Positions 1 through 11,340 are shown, counted from the first letter of the stretch. The stretch: 64,000 bases of DNA from Perognathus longimembris pacificus (GCF_023159225.1 NC_063162.1:86519438-86583437); one strand, 5' to 3'. Notes: generated by a model from the letters alone, not told the origin. A program made the numbers and translations.

Positions 1-809
1 ATTAATTTGTATGAGGTACCTGAAAAGTTGGAAAAATCTCAATGTATTTCTGAATACACATATTCATTTTGAGCTGATTTCTGTTCCTCTTGTGCCCTGT
101 AAAATTTCAAGGAATGTGGTTGAGGTCTGGAGATTTCCACAAAGAGATTAAGAGAGGCTATAAACTGAAGAAATAGTGTTTTTGTGTAACTGTTGGGCAT
201 GAAATATTTTTAGTACCAAGATGTCCTCATTTTCAGTATAGAAACAGAGTAAACACCTTATAAACATTCAGGGACCATTTCTGTGAATGCTTTTTAATAA
301 CAAGCCTTGTGAGTTTAAGCCTAAATAGCTCCTGTATCTGTTTTTACTTAGAGTAACAAACAAGTTTGTTTTTATATTTATTTCATTAATGAGTCGGCAA
401 AGCAGCTACATTTTCTATAGCTATCTGGGTCTGATTTTATGTTTTATTTATGTACCAATACATTCTGAGTGCTCAACATATAACTTTTATTCAACCTTGG
501 ATTTCATCATCCTAACCAAATACTTAACTTTCCTTTTGAAAGCTGTTTGAGTTCTTTTAGCCCATTGGAAACCCTGAAATATTCTCTTGCCCTGTCTCTA
601 TCAATTCAAAGTGGGGATAGGAGTATTTCTCTTCTTGAAGTCTAGAAACTGGGATGTTTTGGAAACTGTCTGGAGGGAAGTAGGGAGTTGTGTCTTGCTG
701 TTGCTTATTTCTTGTTCTGGGCAGGCCCCAGGCGAATGAGGAGCAAGGAATGCTGGGAGCTGAGTCAGTGAGGCAGGCTGTTCTGTGGCCTCACACCTGC
801 TGTGTAAGC
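1..809. other. gene-free stretch, nothing recognised
   Basis: AT-rich sequence with no repeat I recognise, no splice-bounded open frame and no CpG cluster. Short open frames here are what chance would give. It could be unique intergenic or intronic DNA or a decayed repeat. Confidence 0.4.
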
Positions 810-930
810 GAGGTGGACTCAGGCAGATGTGCTCTCCTTGAACATCTGTTCCTCTGTAAAATACAGAGCATAGTATCTATCTCTAGAGTAGCTGTTACTG
901 CTAAACAAAGGCTTTTCAGAGTGGAATGTA
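810..930 (+). mobile_element. MIR-like SINE relic
   Basis: The segment around 845-900 (TCTGTAAAATACAGAGCATA and following) resembles the MIR core 'tcatctgtaaaatggggataatagtacctacc'. Divergence is high, as expected for this mammal-wide family. No TSD or tail is visible. Confidence 0.45.
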
Positions 931-1083
931 AACCATAAACAGGTATTTTATTATCATCATCTAGTTAAACAGTGGCCCAGTGGCCCTGAGGGACAAATAA
1001 CAAGGGAACAACCTTGAATGACAGGAGGAGAGAAAGCTTAATGACTTCAGCAATTCTATTCCCTGCATCACAATTCCAAATAT

Positions 1084-1199
1084 TTTTTTTCCAAATTTTT
1101 ATTATTAAACTGATATACAGAGAGGTTACAGTTACATACGTTAGGCATTGGATACATTACTTGTACTGTTTGTTACCTCCTCCCTCATACCCCCCCTCC
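1084..1199 (-). mobile_element. LINE-1 3' end, severely 5'-truncated, with TSD
   Basis: Read on the minus strand this is the last ~115 bp of the L1 3' UTR seen in other copies here (G-rich tract, then a segment ending CTCTGTATATCAGTTTAATA). It is flanked by the direct repeat CAATTCCAAATAT at 1071-1083 and 1200-1212. A 13-bp TSD around so short an insert shows a genuine, heavily truncated retrotransposition. Confidence 0.85.
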
Positions 1200-1239
1200 C
1201 AATTCCAAATATATTAATTAAGTGCAGTTTATATGCCCA

Positions 1240-1494
1240 GGAGTAGTTTTTTCTTCTTCTTTTTTCCCTCAGGTAATAGGGCTTGAACTCAAGGCCTGAG
1301 TGCTGTCTCTTAGCATTTTTCATTCAGAACTGGTGCTCTATCACTTGAATCACAGCTCTGTTTTTGGCTTTTTGGTGGCAACTGCAGATAAGAGTTTCAC
1401 AGGCTTCCTTGCCTGGGTGGGTTTTGAACCACTATCCTCAGATCTCAGCCTCCTGAGTAGCTAGGATTACAGGTGTGAGCCATGGGCACCTGTT
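1240..1494 (-). mobile_element. B1-Geo dimeric SINE
   Basis: On the minus strand it has a 7SL/B1-like left half (CCTGTAATCCTAGCTACTCA region near 1455-1480), a linker related to 'tctccaattaaccaccaaaaag', and a Geo-like right half (CTCAAG, AGAGCA, GAGTTCAAGCCC). It is well diverged, so an older copy. Confidence 0.85.
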
Positions 1495-1745
1495 TTATGT
1501 GCTAGTTTTAAGTGTTAATCAGTGCTACTAAATCTACTGTAAACTCTACTTTCAGTAAGTGGATATTTTAAATTTTGATTTTAAGGGATGATAATTTATT
1601 GGTATAGCAAACTATACCTATTTTAAGTGTGCAAGCTGATACCTTTTGACATAGGTATGTGAAACTATCATTACTGTCAAAGAATGAGCATGCCCATAAC
1701 CCTCAAAATTTCTTCATGCCCCATCTTTTAAAAAAATTGTTATCA

Positions 1746-1977
1746 GGGGCTGGGAATATGGCCTAGTGGCAATAATGCTTGCCTCATACATATGCAGTTT
1801 GATTCCCCAGCACCACATATATAGAAAACGGTCAGAAGTGGCACTGTGGCTCAAGTGGCAGAGTGCTAGCCTTGAGCAAAAAGAAGCCAGGGACAGAGCT
1901 CAGGCCCTGAGTCCACGGCCCAGGATTGGCAAAAAAAAAAAATAAAATAAAATAAAAATAAAAAAATATGTATATAT
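1746..1977 (+). mobile_element. IDL-Geo SINE with TSD
   Basis: Starts GGGGCTGGGAATATGGCC, carries a tRNA-like B box (GTTTGATTCCC, one change), the CACCACATATATAG junction and the Geo half, then an A-rich (AAATA)n tail. ATTGTTATCA occurs at 1736-1745 and 1978-1987 as the TSD. Confidence 0.92.
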
Positions 1978-2790
1978 ATTGTTATCAAGTAGTTGTACAT
2001 AAGAGTTACAATTCTGTAAGTCAGGTTATGATTACAGTGCTTCTTGGTCAGTGTCACCTCTTCCTTCATTCTCCTCCATCTTCCCCGTCCTGTCTCTACC
2101 TTCAAGTTACATAGTTCATTTTTTACATAAGGTACATTGACTATCCTTCCTCCTACCATTCCTGAGACTCCCTCCCCTCCGTTACTCCCTCTAAATCTTG
2201 TTTCCATTTCTTAGTATGTATTTTGATAAATAGTACTTTAGTTGTTCAGAGGAGTTATGCCTTTGGATTCTTCCCCTAAATATACCATCCTTTAGTCAGT
2301 TTGTGTGTAAATTAATTGTCTTGTATATTTTATCATGTATAGTTGTGTTTTAGGTCTAGCTTCCACATATGAGAGAAGACATGTGCCATTTGTCTCTCTG
2401 AGCCTGGTTTACATCACTTAACATGATTTGTTCCATCCATTTCCCTGCAAAAGACATAATATTATTCTTTCTAATGGATGAGTAAAATTCCATTGGGTAT
2501 ATGTACCACATTTTCTTGATCCATTTATCTGTTGTAGGGCCTCTGAGCTGTTGCCGTAACTTGGCTATTGTGAACAGTGCAGCAATGAACATGAATGTGT
2601 AAATGTTTTGACCATATCCTGACTTGTAATGCTCTGGGTTCAAGAGTGGTATTGCTGGACCATATGGTAGTTCTATGTTTAATATTTTGAGGCATCTCCA
2701 AATCACCTTCCAGAGTGGTTTTATTAGTTTACATTCCCACCAATAGTGTAATAGGGTTCCTTTGCTGCCCCCCCCTTTTTTTGGTTTGGA
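1978..2790 (-). mobile_element. LINE-1 3' end (ORF2 C-terminus plus 3' UTR), older subfamily
   Basis: On the minus strand 2706-2356 translates to an ORF2 carboxy terminus with the typical WYIYPMEFYSSIRKN motif, followed by a 3' UTR to 1978. The 5' end is truncated near 2780. The motif differs from the younger copies at 5178 and 8572 (WYIYTMEFY.SIRKN), so this is an older L1 lineage. Dead fragment. Confidence 0.85.
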
Positions 2791-2950
2791 TTCTCCCTGG
2801 TGTATGCCCTTTTCGTATACAGCTCCTGGATGCCTCCTCCTCTCCCCTCATCTTTTCTTTCCTCCCTTCCCTTCCCCTGCTCTCCCAAGGCAACACTGAT
2901 CATTTTCTGTTCATGTGAATTAATTTATTTTTATACAGTTTTATATAAAT

Positions 2951-3299
2951 CATCTTAGCTGGACTGACAAATTTCCATAAGAACAAGGTGCATAAAGAAC
3001 AGAAATTATTGCTCTCAGTTTTAGAGACTGGAAGGGCCAAGATCAAGATGTGTTAGTTTGTCCTGAGAGCAATTCTTTGACTTGTAGGAGGCAGCCATCT
3101 TGCTGTGTGTGTTCATGTGACCATGCACTGTCAGTGTGAGAGTGTGTTCTCTAATGTCTGTATATTAGAACAAAAGTAACAGTTCCACAGTGATGACCCA
3201 ATCATGTAAACCCAATTACTTCTCCAAATATCACATTGACTGTCAAGATTTCAACAGATACATTTTGGGGAGACACAAACATTCAGTAAGAAACAGAAC
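2951..3299 (-). mobile_element. MaLR-type LTR (MST/MLT class), solo
   Basis: The plus strand reads like the reverse of an MST/MLT LTR: '..cagaaattattgctctcag', 'gggccaagatcaag' and 'ttggggagacacaaacattcag' in order. It lies between two halves of the ancient L1, whose sequence resumes at about 3300. Confidence 0.7.
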
Positions 3300-3549
3300 A
3301 ATATACTCTCTTTAAGGAAATATGTAGGGTTTTTTGTTATTTTGAGTTAGCCTATTTTGAATCAACATAATTTGAGACTCCCCTATTTTCTTGCTTATCT
3401 TAGTAGTTATTGCTTTATGTTGTTGAGGATTATTTTATGAACATATTACAACTATGTATAAATTTACTTACTGATGGACGTTGGGTTGTTTCTGGTATTT
3501 GGTTTTAACAAATAAAGCCATTATTAACATTTGCTACAAGCCTGTGTTT

Positions 3550-3808
3550 CTTTTTTTTTTTTTTTTGCCAGTCCTAGGGCCTGAGCACTGTCCCTAGCTT
3601 CTTTTTTTTTTTTTTTGCCAGTCCTGGGCCTTGGACTCAGGGCCTGAGCACTGTCCCTGGCTTCTTTTTGCTCAAGGCTAGCACTCTGCCACTTGAGCCA
3701 CAGTGCCACTTCAGGCCATTTTCTGTATATGTGGTGCTGAGGAATCGAACCCAGGGCCTCATGTATACGAGGCAAGCACTCTTGCCATTAGGCCATATTC
3801 CCAGCCCC
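3550..3808 (-). mobile_element. IDL-Geo SINE with duplicated 3' end and TSD
   Basis: Flanked by CAAGCCTGTGTTT at 3537-3549 and 3809-3821. The body is a normal minus-strand IDL-Geo. The terminal Geo segment plus poly(A) occurs twice (3550-3601 and 3602-3664), the outer copy shorter by about 10 bp. It is inserted in the ancient L1. Confidence 0.92.
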
Positions 3809-4117
3809 CAAGCCTGTGTTTTTATGTTTTCTTTACTCTTGGGTAAAATCTAGGGATGGAATTTTGAAGTTGCTAGAGCCTGTAGTTGCTAAATTGTTTG
3901 CCAAAGTATTTGGCACAATTTTACTTTTTGTTAGCTTTGTATGAGATTTTTCAATTGCTCTATACAATATATAGTTTGGCTGGTCTTTAATTGTACCCAT
4001 TCCAACAGATGTATAGTACCATGTAGTTTGTTTTCTTTCCTCCAGTATTTCAACTTTCAATTTCATATATTGTACAAAGCTTTATAATTTTTATTTTCTC
4101 ACATTTTCCTCTGTCAT

Positions 4118-4445
4118 GCTTTAAAAAACTTATTGTAAATATGATGTACAGTTACATAAGTCAGGTAATGAGTACATTTCTTTTTGAACAGTGTCATCTC
4201 TTCTCTCATTTTCTCCCAGATTTTCTCTTCCCAACTCCCCTCCCCCAAGTTGTATAGTTCATTGTCAACATAGTGTCTAGTGAATATCACTGCTGCATTT
4301 GCTCACCCTTTGTTCCACCATTTCTATGCTCCCTCTACCCTCCCCAAACTTACATACAAGAAAAAAGGTACAGAAAACAAAAACAGCAATAATGGAGAAA
4401 AAAACATTGTAAGATAACTAACATTGGCTATTTAATATAAAAATT
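4118..4445 (-). mobile_element. LINE-1 3' UTR fragment
   Basis: Shares 'acagttacataagtcaggtaatgag...gtgtcatctcttctctcat' with the 3' UTR at 1990-2080, in the same minus orientation. The outer boundaries are inferred. Confidence 0.65.
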
Positions 4446-4607
4446 CTCTCTGCAATGTTTTTTATGTCTTATATGTTTGCCATGTTTATTTCTATCTCTG
4501 GCTTTTTAGATGTTATTATAAATAGTATTGTTTTAAAATTAAAATTACAATTAGTATTAAGCCATGCTAGTATAAAACAAATTCAAAGATTTTTGTATGT
4601 TAATTTT

Positions 4608-5510
4608 TTTGTTTTTATTATAAAACTGATGTACAGAGAGGTTACAGTTTCATACATTAGGCATTGGATACATTTTTTGTACTGTTTGTTACCTTGTCCC
4701 TCATACCCCCCTCCATCCTCCCCCTTTCCCCCCCTGAGGTGTTCAGTTCACTTACACCAAATAGTTTTGCAAGTATTGCTTTTGTTGTTGTTTCTCTTAT
4801 TTTACCTTTTGTCTCTCAATTTTGGTATTCCCTTTCAATTTCCTAATTCTAATACCAGTATACACAGTTTCCAATATACTCAGATAAGATTACAGAGATA
4901 GTGTAGATACAATCACAAGAAGGTGATACAAGAACATCATCAATAGTAGAAACTACAGATACACATGGGATGTTGAAAGTAGTTACAACTGTGATATAAC
5001 AATCATTTCCATAAAATGGAGTACTTGGTGGGAATGTAAACTGGTTCAGCCACTCTGACAAGCAGTATGGAGATTCCTCAGAAGGCTAAATGTAGAACTC
5101 TCCTATGACCCAGCAACCCCACTTTTGGGTATTTATTCGAAAAACCACAAAATCACAGTAAAGCCACCAGCACAACAATGTTCATTGCAGCACAATTTGT
5201 CATAGCGAGAATCTGGAACCAACCCAGATGCCCCTCCGTAGACGAATGGATCAGGAAAATGTGGTACATATACACAATGGAATTTTATGCCTCTATCAGA
5301 AAGAATGACATTGCCCCATTTGTAAGGAAATGGAAGGACTTGGAAAAAATTATACTAAGTGAAGTGAGCCAGACCCAAAGAAACATGGACTCTATGGTCT
5401 CCCTTATTGGGAATAATTAGCACAGGTTTAGGCAAGTCACAGCAAAGGATCACAAGAGCCCAATAGGTATATCGTTATGATCACATAAGAGATGCTAAGT
5501 ATGTTAAATT
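4608..5510 (-). mobile_element. young LINE-1 with 5' inversion (twin priming)
   Basis: Positions 4608-5021 are L1 3' UTR on the minus strand (match to 8088-8480). Positions 5022-5500 are the preceding ORF2 3' end on the plus strand (match to about 8500-8985 reversed). The switch is at about 5021 with about 10 bp missing. TTTTGTATGTTAA lies at 4591-4603 and TTTTGTATGTTAA again at 5511-5523. The inverted part still reads a C-terminal ORF2 segment (5178-5420) ending at a stop. Truncated and non-autonomous. Confidence 0.9.
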
Positions 5511-5949
5511 TTTTGTATGTTAAATTTTGTCCTGCAACCTTGGTAGGCTAATTTGTTAATTATAGTACCTTTCTATACATTATGCTGAATTTGTAATATA
5601 TATTTTTATGCTGCAAACTACAACAGAAAGATGTACTTCTTGCTTTCCTAACTACATTTCTTTCATCTAATTTTCTTGTTTCACTGAATTTCTTAGAGCC
5701 TCTAAAAAAATGTTGACTAGAAATGAGAGATGACATTCTTATATTTTTCCTGATATTTAGGGGGAAGCATTTAGTGTTTCAACATTAAGTATGATGTCAG
5801 CATTAGTTTTTCCATATATATATATACATATGTATGTATATATATGGACAAATATTTTTGTCAATGCATAGGTCTGAAGTCAAGGCCACGAGATTGCGCT
5901 GCTCGTGCTCTATCACTTGTACCAAACTACCAGTCCTACAGATGCCTAT

Positions 5950-6171
5950 TTTACTTTACTTTCATTATTTTTTTATTCATTTATTTATTTATTCAGTCAG
6001 TCAGTCATTCAATCAGTCATGGGGCTTGAACTCAGGGCCTGGTTTTCTGGTTGTTAACTGGAGATAAGAGCTTCATGGACTTTCCTGCCCAAACTGGCTT
6101 TGAACTGTGGCCCTCAGATCTCATCCTCCTGAGTAGCTGGGATTATAACTGTGAGCCACCAGTACGTGGCC
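5950..6171 (-). mobile_element. B1-left SINE copy with ATTT/CAGT tract and TSD
   Basis: Minus-strand B1-like left half at 6060-6170 with the linker. The Geo half is reduced to 'ccaggccctgagttcaagcccc', and the tail has grown into (ATTT)n plus (CAGT)n at 5970-6020. AGATGCCT at 5940 and 6172 is the probable TSD. Confidence 0.8.
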
Positions 6172-6501
6172 AGATGCCTTTTTTAAATTGAAGGATCATC
6201 CTCCTTTTCCTATATTCTAGTTTTTTTCTTTTCTGTAAGTCAGAAGTACATGTTGGGTTTTATTAAATGCTTCTCTATATATTGAAATGACCATTTTTTT
6301 TCTTACTTTAATATGGTAAGTTTTATCAATTGATTTTCAAATATTAAACCAAGTCTTTCAATCCCTGGAATACACTTCACTTAGTCATGATGTATTAGTA
6401 CATTTATATTCAACTTAAATATATATTATATTTTGTTAGAGTTCATATATCAGAGATTTGCTTGGAATGTACTTATGTATATTTATTTAACTATTTATTT
6501 A

Positions 6502-6719
6502 TGCCAGCTTTAGTGCTTGAACTCAGGGCCTGGGTCCTGAGCTTTTATGCTCAATGCTAGCACTTAGTACTTGAGTCATAGCTCAACTTCTTGCTTTTTG
6601 GTGATTAATTGGAGATAAGAGTGTCACAGACTTTCCTGCCTGGGCTGGATTTGAATTGTGTTCCTCAAATCTCAGCCTCCTGAGTAATTAGGATTACAGG
6701 TAAACCATTGGAGCTTGGC
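6502..6719 (-). mobile_element. B1-Geo dimeric SINE
   Basis: Full dimer on the minus strand: B1 half near 6615-6715, linker near 6595-6615, Geo half to 6505. Diverged, inserted in the ancient L1. Confidence 0.87.
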
Positions 6720-8024
6720 TAGTGCTTAGAATTTTTGTTAACTAAATCTGAAAGTAATATTTGTTTGTAGTTTTGTTTTCTTGTAATACCTATGGATTCG
6801 GTTTTTAGTATAAAAGCCTCTTAGAATGAGTTGGAAGAATGAGAGTCTTTAACTCCCATTTCTTGCATAAGGAACAGGGAATGTTTCTCTTTTTCTATTT
6901 CTCCCTCTTTCAACTATGTCAGATTAAAACAAATCCTTGCTGAAACTTAAAAAGTTTTAAGTTGGAAGAACTATTTCATCTTCAAATTTAGAGTAGACTT
7001 TATGTGGAATTTCTATTATTTACTATTTAAATATTTGTTAGAAGTAATTTCGTCAGAGATGGAATTTTCTTTGTGGGGGAAATTTTAAACTATAAATTCT
7101 ATTTCCTTAATAGATATACTATTACTAAGATATTTATTTATTCTTGACTCATTTTTGGTAGTTGATGTCTTTTAAGAATGTATCCACTATTGACTTTATT
7201 AATTTATATATATATATTTTATTGATCCTTTTGGAATCTGTGCAACCTGTAATCCGGTGTTACCAATCTCATTTGTTATACCATTGTGGTTTTCTTTTTT
7301 ATTTTAGCTTGTGAGTGTAGCTAAGAGATTATTAATTTTATCAGCCTTCTAGAAGGACAAACTTTTGTTTTCATTGACTTTCTATATTATTAGTTTTCTT
7401 CCTATCTCATCAGCTCTTGCTCTTATCTTTACTCCTTTTCTTTTACTTACTTTGGAATTAAGTTTCCTTTTCTAGTGACTTGTGGTAGAAACTGGAAAGA
7501 GAAGATTTTGGATGTTGATTAAAGACCTTTCTAGATTCCAAATATAACTATGCATCTAGTGTTGCAAATTTCCCTCCACTTACTGCTTTAGGAGTAGCCC
7601 ATAATTTTAATATGTTGCGTTGCCATTTTCATTCAATAAAATGTTTTTAAATTCCTTTTTTATTTCTTTTTGGACTCATAGGATATTTAAAAGTGTGTTA
7701 TTAAGTTTCCAAATGTTTCCTGGTTTTTCAGAAATCTTTTTGTTATTGACTTCTAACTTATTTCATTGTGTCCAAACAACATATTTTATAAGCTTTAGCT
7801 TAGTTTTAATTCACTAAAACCCACATTATGACCCAGAATATGATCTATCTTGATAAATCTATTGTATGTACTTAAAGAAAACAAGTATAATTTTTTTGGA
7901 TAGAATATTCTATACATATTAATTAGGTGAAACTGACAGTGTTGACTAAATCTTGTACATATGATTTTCTGTGTAATTTTTCTCAATTATGAAGAGAAGT
8001 ATATAGACATATCTTACTATTATT

Positions 8025-8994
8025 TTTAAGCATATTACCTGATTTTTATTTTTTTCTGATTAATTACTTATTTATTGTCAAAGTGATGTGCAGAGGGGTT
8101 ACAGTTTCATACGAAAGGCAGTGGGTACATTTATTGTACAATTTGTTACCTCCTCCCTTATTTACCCCCTCCCCCTCCCCCTTTCCCTCTACCCCCATGA
8201 GTTGTTCAGTTGGTTTACACCAAATGGTTTTGTAAGTATTGCTTTCGGAGTCGTTTGTCTTTTTATCTGTTGTCTCTCGATTTTGATATTCCCTTTCCCT
8301 TCCCTAGTTCTAATACCAGTATATACAGTATCCAGGGTACTCAGATGAGATACACTGATAGCACAGGGACAACCACAGGAAGGGGATACAAGAGGATCAT
8401 CAACAAAAAAAAGCTACGGTTTCACATGGCATGTTGAAAATAATTACAGCAGTGATATAACACTCGTTTCCATAACATGGAGTTCATTTCACTTAGCATC
8501 ATCTTATGCGTTCATAAGGACATAGCTATTGGGCTCTTGTGATCCTCTGCTGTGACTGACCTAAACCTGTACTAATTATTCCCTATGAAGGAAACTGTAG
8601 AGTCCATGTTTCTTTGGGTCTGGCTTACTTCACTTAGTATAATTTTTTTCAAGTCCTTCCATTTCCTTATGAATGGGGCAATGCCATTCTTTCTGATAGA
8701 GACATAAAATTCCATTGTGTATATGTACCACATTTTCCTGATCCATTCGTCTACTGAGGGGCATCTGGGTTGGTTACATATTTTAGCAATGACAAATTGT
8801 GCTGTGATGAACATTTCTGTGCTGGTGGCATTAGTGTGTTCTTGTTTGTAATCTTTTGGGTAGATGCCAAACAGTGGGGCTGCTGGGTCGTAGGGGAGCT
8901 CTATGTTTGGCTTTCTGAGGAATCATCATATCGCTTTCCAGAGTGGCTGAACAAGTTTACATTCCCACCAACAATGTAGTAGGGTTCCCTTTTA
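8025..8994 (-). mobile_element. young LINE-1 3' end (ORF2 C-terminus plus 3' UTR), 16-bp TSD
   Basis: Flanked by ATATCTTACTATTATT at 8009-8024 and 8995-9010, an exact 16-bp TSD within the ancient L1. On the minus strand 8985-8572 is the ORF2 end (WYIYTMEFYVSIRKN motif) followed by a ~500-bp 3' UTR with a G-rich tract and an AATAAATAAG signal-like run near 8070. Truncated at the 5' side and non-autonomous. Confidence 0.93.
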
Positions 8995-9199
8995 ATATCT
9001 TACTATTATTGCAGATTTGTCTATTTTTCCTTGAATTTTCTGATCTACAAACAAGGCCTATTGCTGTATTTTTAAGGTTAAAATCTTTTCTTAGTTTTGC
9101 AGTTTTCAAGGTTTAGCTCTTGCTTATTTTTGTGAAATTTATCTTAATATTTCATATTTTTGGTGGCGTTGTGAAAGAGATTGCTTTTTAAAACATTCA

Positions 9200-9741
9200 T
9201 TTCTGACTACTTTGTGCTTATCTATAAGAATATAATTAAAGTTTAAGCAAATAGAGAGGAATTGTAAAATGTTAAATCTCAATCTGTTCACTTTAGTTGG
9301 TGGGGCAGCTGTAGGTAAAGGAATGTAATAAGAGAGAAATTTTACTCAAATAAACTTAATGCATATTGCTTTTGTATTTTTAATGAAACCTCAAGTAGTT
9401 ATAATTGACAATGTTGTTATTGCTATAGTAATGTTCCTCTCAAATCTACTGAGCTAGAGTTTGAGAGACAGTACCAGAATGAAAAAGACCTGATATCCAA
9501 GACCTGAGATCTGATCTTTGGCTCCAGGTATGCAAGCAACTGTGCTACTCTGTCCAAACTTGGATCTTTAAAGACAGCTTTGTTTCTGGGCTGGGCTGGA
9601 AAAATCAAAGTGAATAAAGCCAAATCTGTGATATCTTAGTGTTTAGACACACTTGGAAATAGATCCATGACTTCACCGACATTGCTAGAGGCTTACTGTT
9701 ACACCTTCCCTTCTCTTTTGCCTTTAGTACCTTCATTGGTA

Positions 9742-9743
<2 letters not shown>
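9200..9743. other. gene-free stretch
   Basis: The end of the ancient L1 fades into sequence I do not recognise. No coding or RNA signal seen. Confidence 0.35.
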
Positions 9744-9782
<39 letters not shown>

Positions 9783-9813
9783 TGAGGTGTGTATGTGTAT
9801 GGTGTGTGTATGT
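9744..9813. repeat. (TG)n microsatellite
   Basis: About 15 perfect TG units at 9744-9773, then an imperfect TG-rich continuation. Confidence 0.95.
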
Positions 9814-9924
9814 GCTGCTTTTGTTGACATAAACTCCATCAACATAACTAGATGTTGTTATCTAATAATTCTTCTCTCTCGTAATATCCTTATGATAAAA
9901 ATAAATTTGTGTGATGTGTGTATG

Positions 9925-10004
9925 TATGGCTTTGAATCTCAATGCTCAGATCTCAGCTTCCAGAGCAGCCAGGATTCCAGGCATGAGCCACCAGTGCCCT
10001 GCTG
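9925..10004 (-). mobile_element. B1-left monomer fragment
   Basis: The plus strand shows 'ctcagatctcagcttccagagcagccaggattccaggcatgagccacc', the reverse of the B1-like left half. The right half is missing. Confidence 0.75.
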
Positions 10005-11120
10005 AGGTTCACTTTCTTAGTCTCTTTTGGGTTCGTTCTTGTGGGATACTTCTGGTTAATGAGACAGAGGAAGATATATAAAGTCAAAGATTTATTTTCC
10101 AGGTAAGAAGCCAAAATATGTTTGGGAGAAAACCTTTTGATAATCCTCTTCCTTGTTAGTTGGCAAGATGGTGTGATATAGTGGACATGATAGGATAGCA
10201 TGGTTGTCATCTTGAAACCATAAGGTAATCAACAAGAGGATAAAAAGCTACCATGTTGGAGATAGCAAAAACCATGGTTTTTAAGACTAAAACTGAGCTT
10301 CTGAAATAGCATTGATTCTACCCACTCTCACACATCATATTTATATTTTGAGGAACACAGTCAGGTTTTGAATTATTGGTTGGTAAACTCATTGGCGACT
10401 ATAACACAGAATTTAAGGAGGGCCATGTGAAGTGAGGGCAAGAGAGATTAGAGAAAGCTTTTATAGAGTTACAAAGGGTAAATGGTATTTCAATGAGAGA
10501 GAAATCTCTATTATAAGGAGCAGCATATGCCCGGGTCCAGAGATACAGAATTATACTGAGTCTTTTATGAGGGGTCAGGTTAAGATGGGTCGGTTGGTAA
10601 GACCCATCTCTGGGACAATTTGGAAATGTCAGCAAGCTTATAAGGGGATTCTACTGTTTAGTCGATGAGAAGTTAATCCTCCTGCAGTGGGAGGGTTGTG
10701 AAATTAATATAGATGTCAAGCCTGAAGCTCATGTGATGGTATGATTGGGCTCTCCTGACTGTGAACAGAATATCTTTTGAGGGTAAAAAGTGTTCCCTTC
10801 TTCAAATACTGAAGAAGAGAAGAGTGATTTCACTTCTTAGGGGACAGATTGCATATAAGTTTAAGAGGGACTAGGGGCTCTCCTGATTGTCATTCTTAAG
10901 TATCATTAGAATTGTCTTAAATATTCCACTTTCTCATTCAAAAATAGGATTTCTCTCTGGAAAGTCTAGTAGTTTGAGAGACTTTTAATTTATTTTACCA
11001 TTTGCAATTTATCTGTTCATATATAACAAACTGTTCATTTCAAGCTCAAATTTGATAATATTTGCTTCCCAGATTGAGTGTGCCTTAGGGAACAAAACTT
11101 TTGCCTTCTATAAAAGGGAG
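10005..11120. other. gene-free stretch, possible degraded LTR on minus strand
   Basis: No gene. Minus-strand motifs could belong to an old LTR: CTATAAAAG (complement of 10456-10464) and AATAAA (complement of 10090-10095). A 'ggctctcctga' motif occurs at about 10748 and 10876. I could not find paired TG/CA ends with a TSD, so the LTR reading is only a possibility. Confidence 0.25.
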
Positions 11121-11124
11121 TTGC

Positions 11125-11340
11125 TACTCAGGAGGCTGAGATCTGAGGACCATGGTTGGAAGTCATCCTGGGCAGGAAAGTCTGTGAAACTCTTACCTCC
11201 AGTAAAATACTAAAAGAAAAAAAGTTGGAAGTGGAGCTGTGGCTCAAGTGGTAGAGTGCTAGCCTTGAGTAAAAGAAGTTCAGGGATATTGCCTAGGCCC
11301 CAAGTTCACACCTGAATACTAGTACAATAAAATAAAAGAA
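11125..11340 (+). mobile_element. B1-Geo dimeric SINE, 5'-truncated
   Basis: Starts inside the B1 half (GCTACTCAGGAGGCTGAGAT), then linker and Geo half (GTGGCTCAAGTGGTAGAG), ending in an AATAAAATAAAAG tail. Confidence 0.88.

Larger units (their letters stand above)
1560..9200 (-). mobile_element. ancient LINE-1 (L1M-type), fragmented by nested insertions
   Basis: Colinear pieces match antisense L1. A 3' UTR-like piece lies at 1560-1745. A piece at 2860-2950 (GGCAACACTGATC... TTTTATATAAAT) is followed by the ORF2 3' portion at 3300-3549 and 3822-4100. ORF2 body and RT-region pieces lie at 4450-4607, 5511-5949, 6180-6500, 6720-8024 and 8995-9200. About 1 kb of ORF2 is absent near 4100-4450. 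The frames are destroyed by stops and indels, so it encodes nothing. Later insertions are listed separately. Confidence 0.75.

Noticed and set aside
5178..5420. 80-codon frame resembling a reverse-transcriptase protein end (also 8572-8814, 2356-2706)
   Set aside because: It is the carboxy terminus of L1 ORF2 in truncated copies, annotated as part of the LINE-1 fragments and not as a gene.
10432..10668. Overlapping 78-codon frames on both strands
   Set aside because: No family resemblance, no exon-like borders; equal length on both strands suggests chance.
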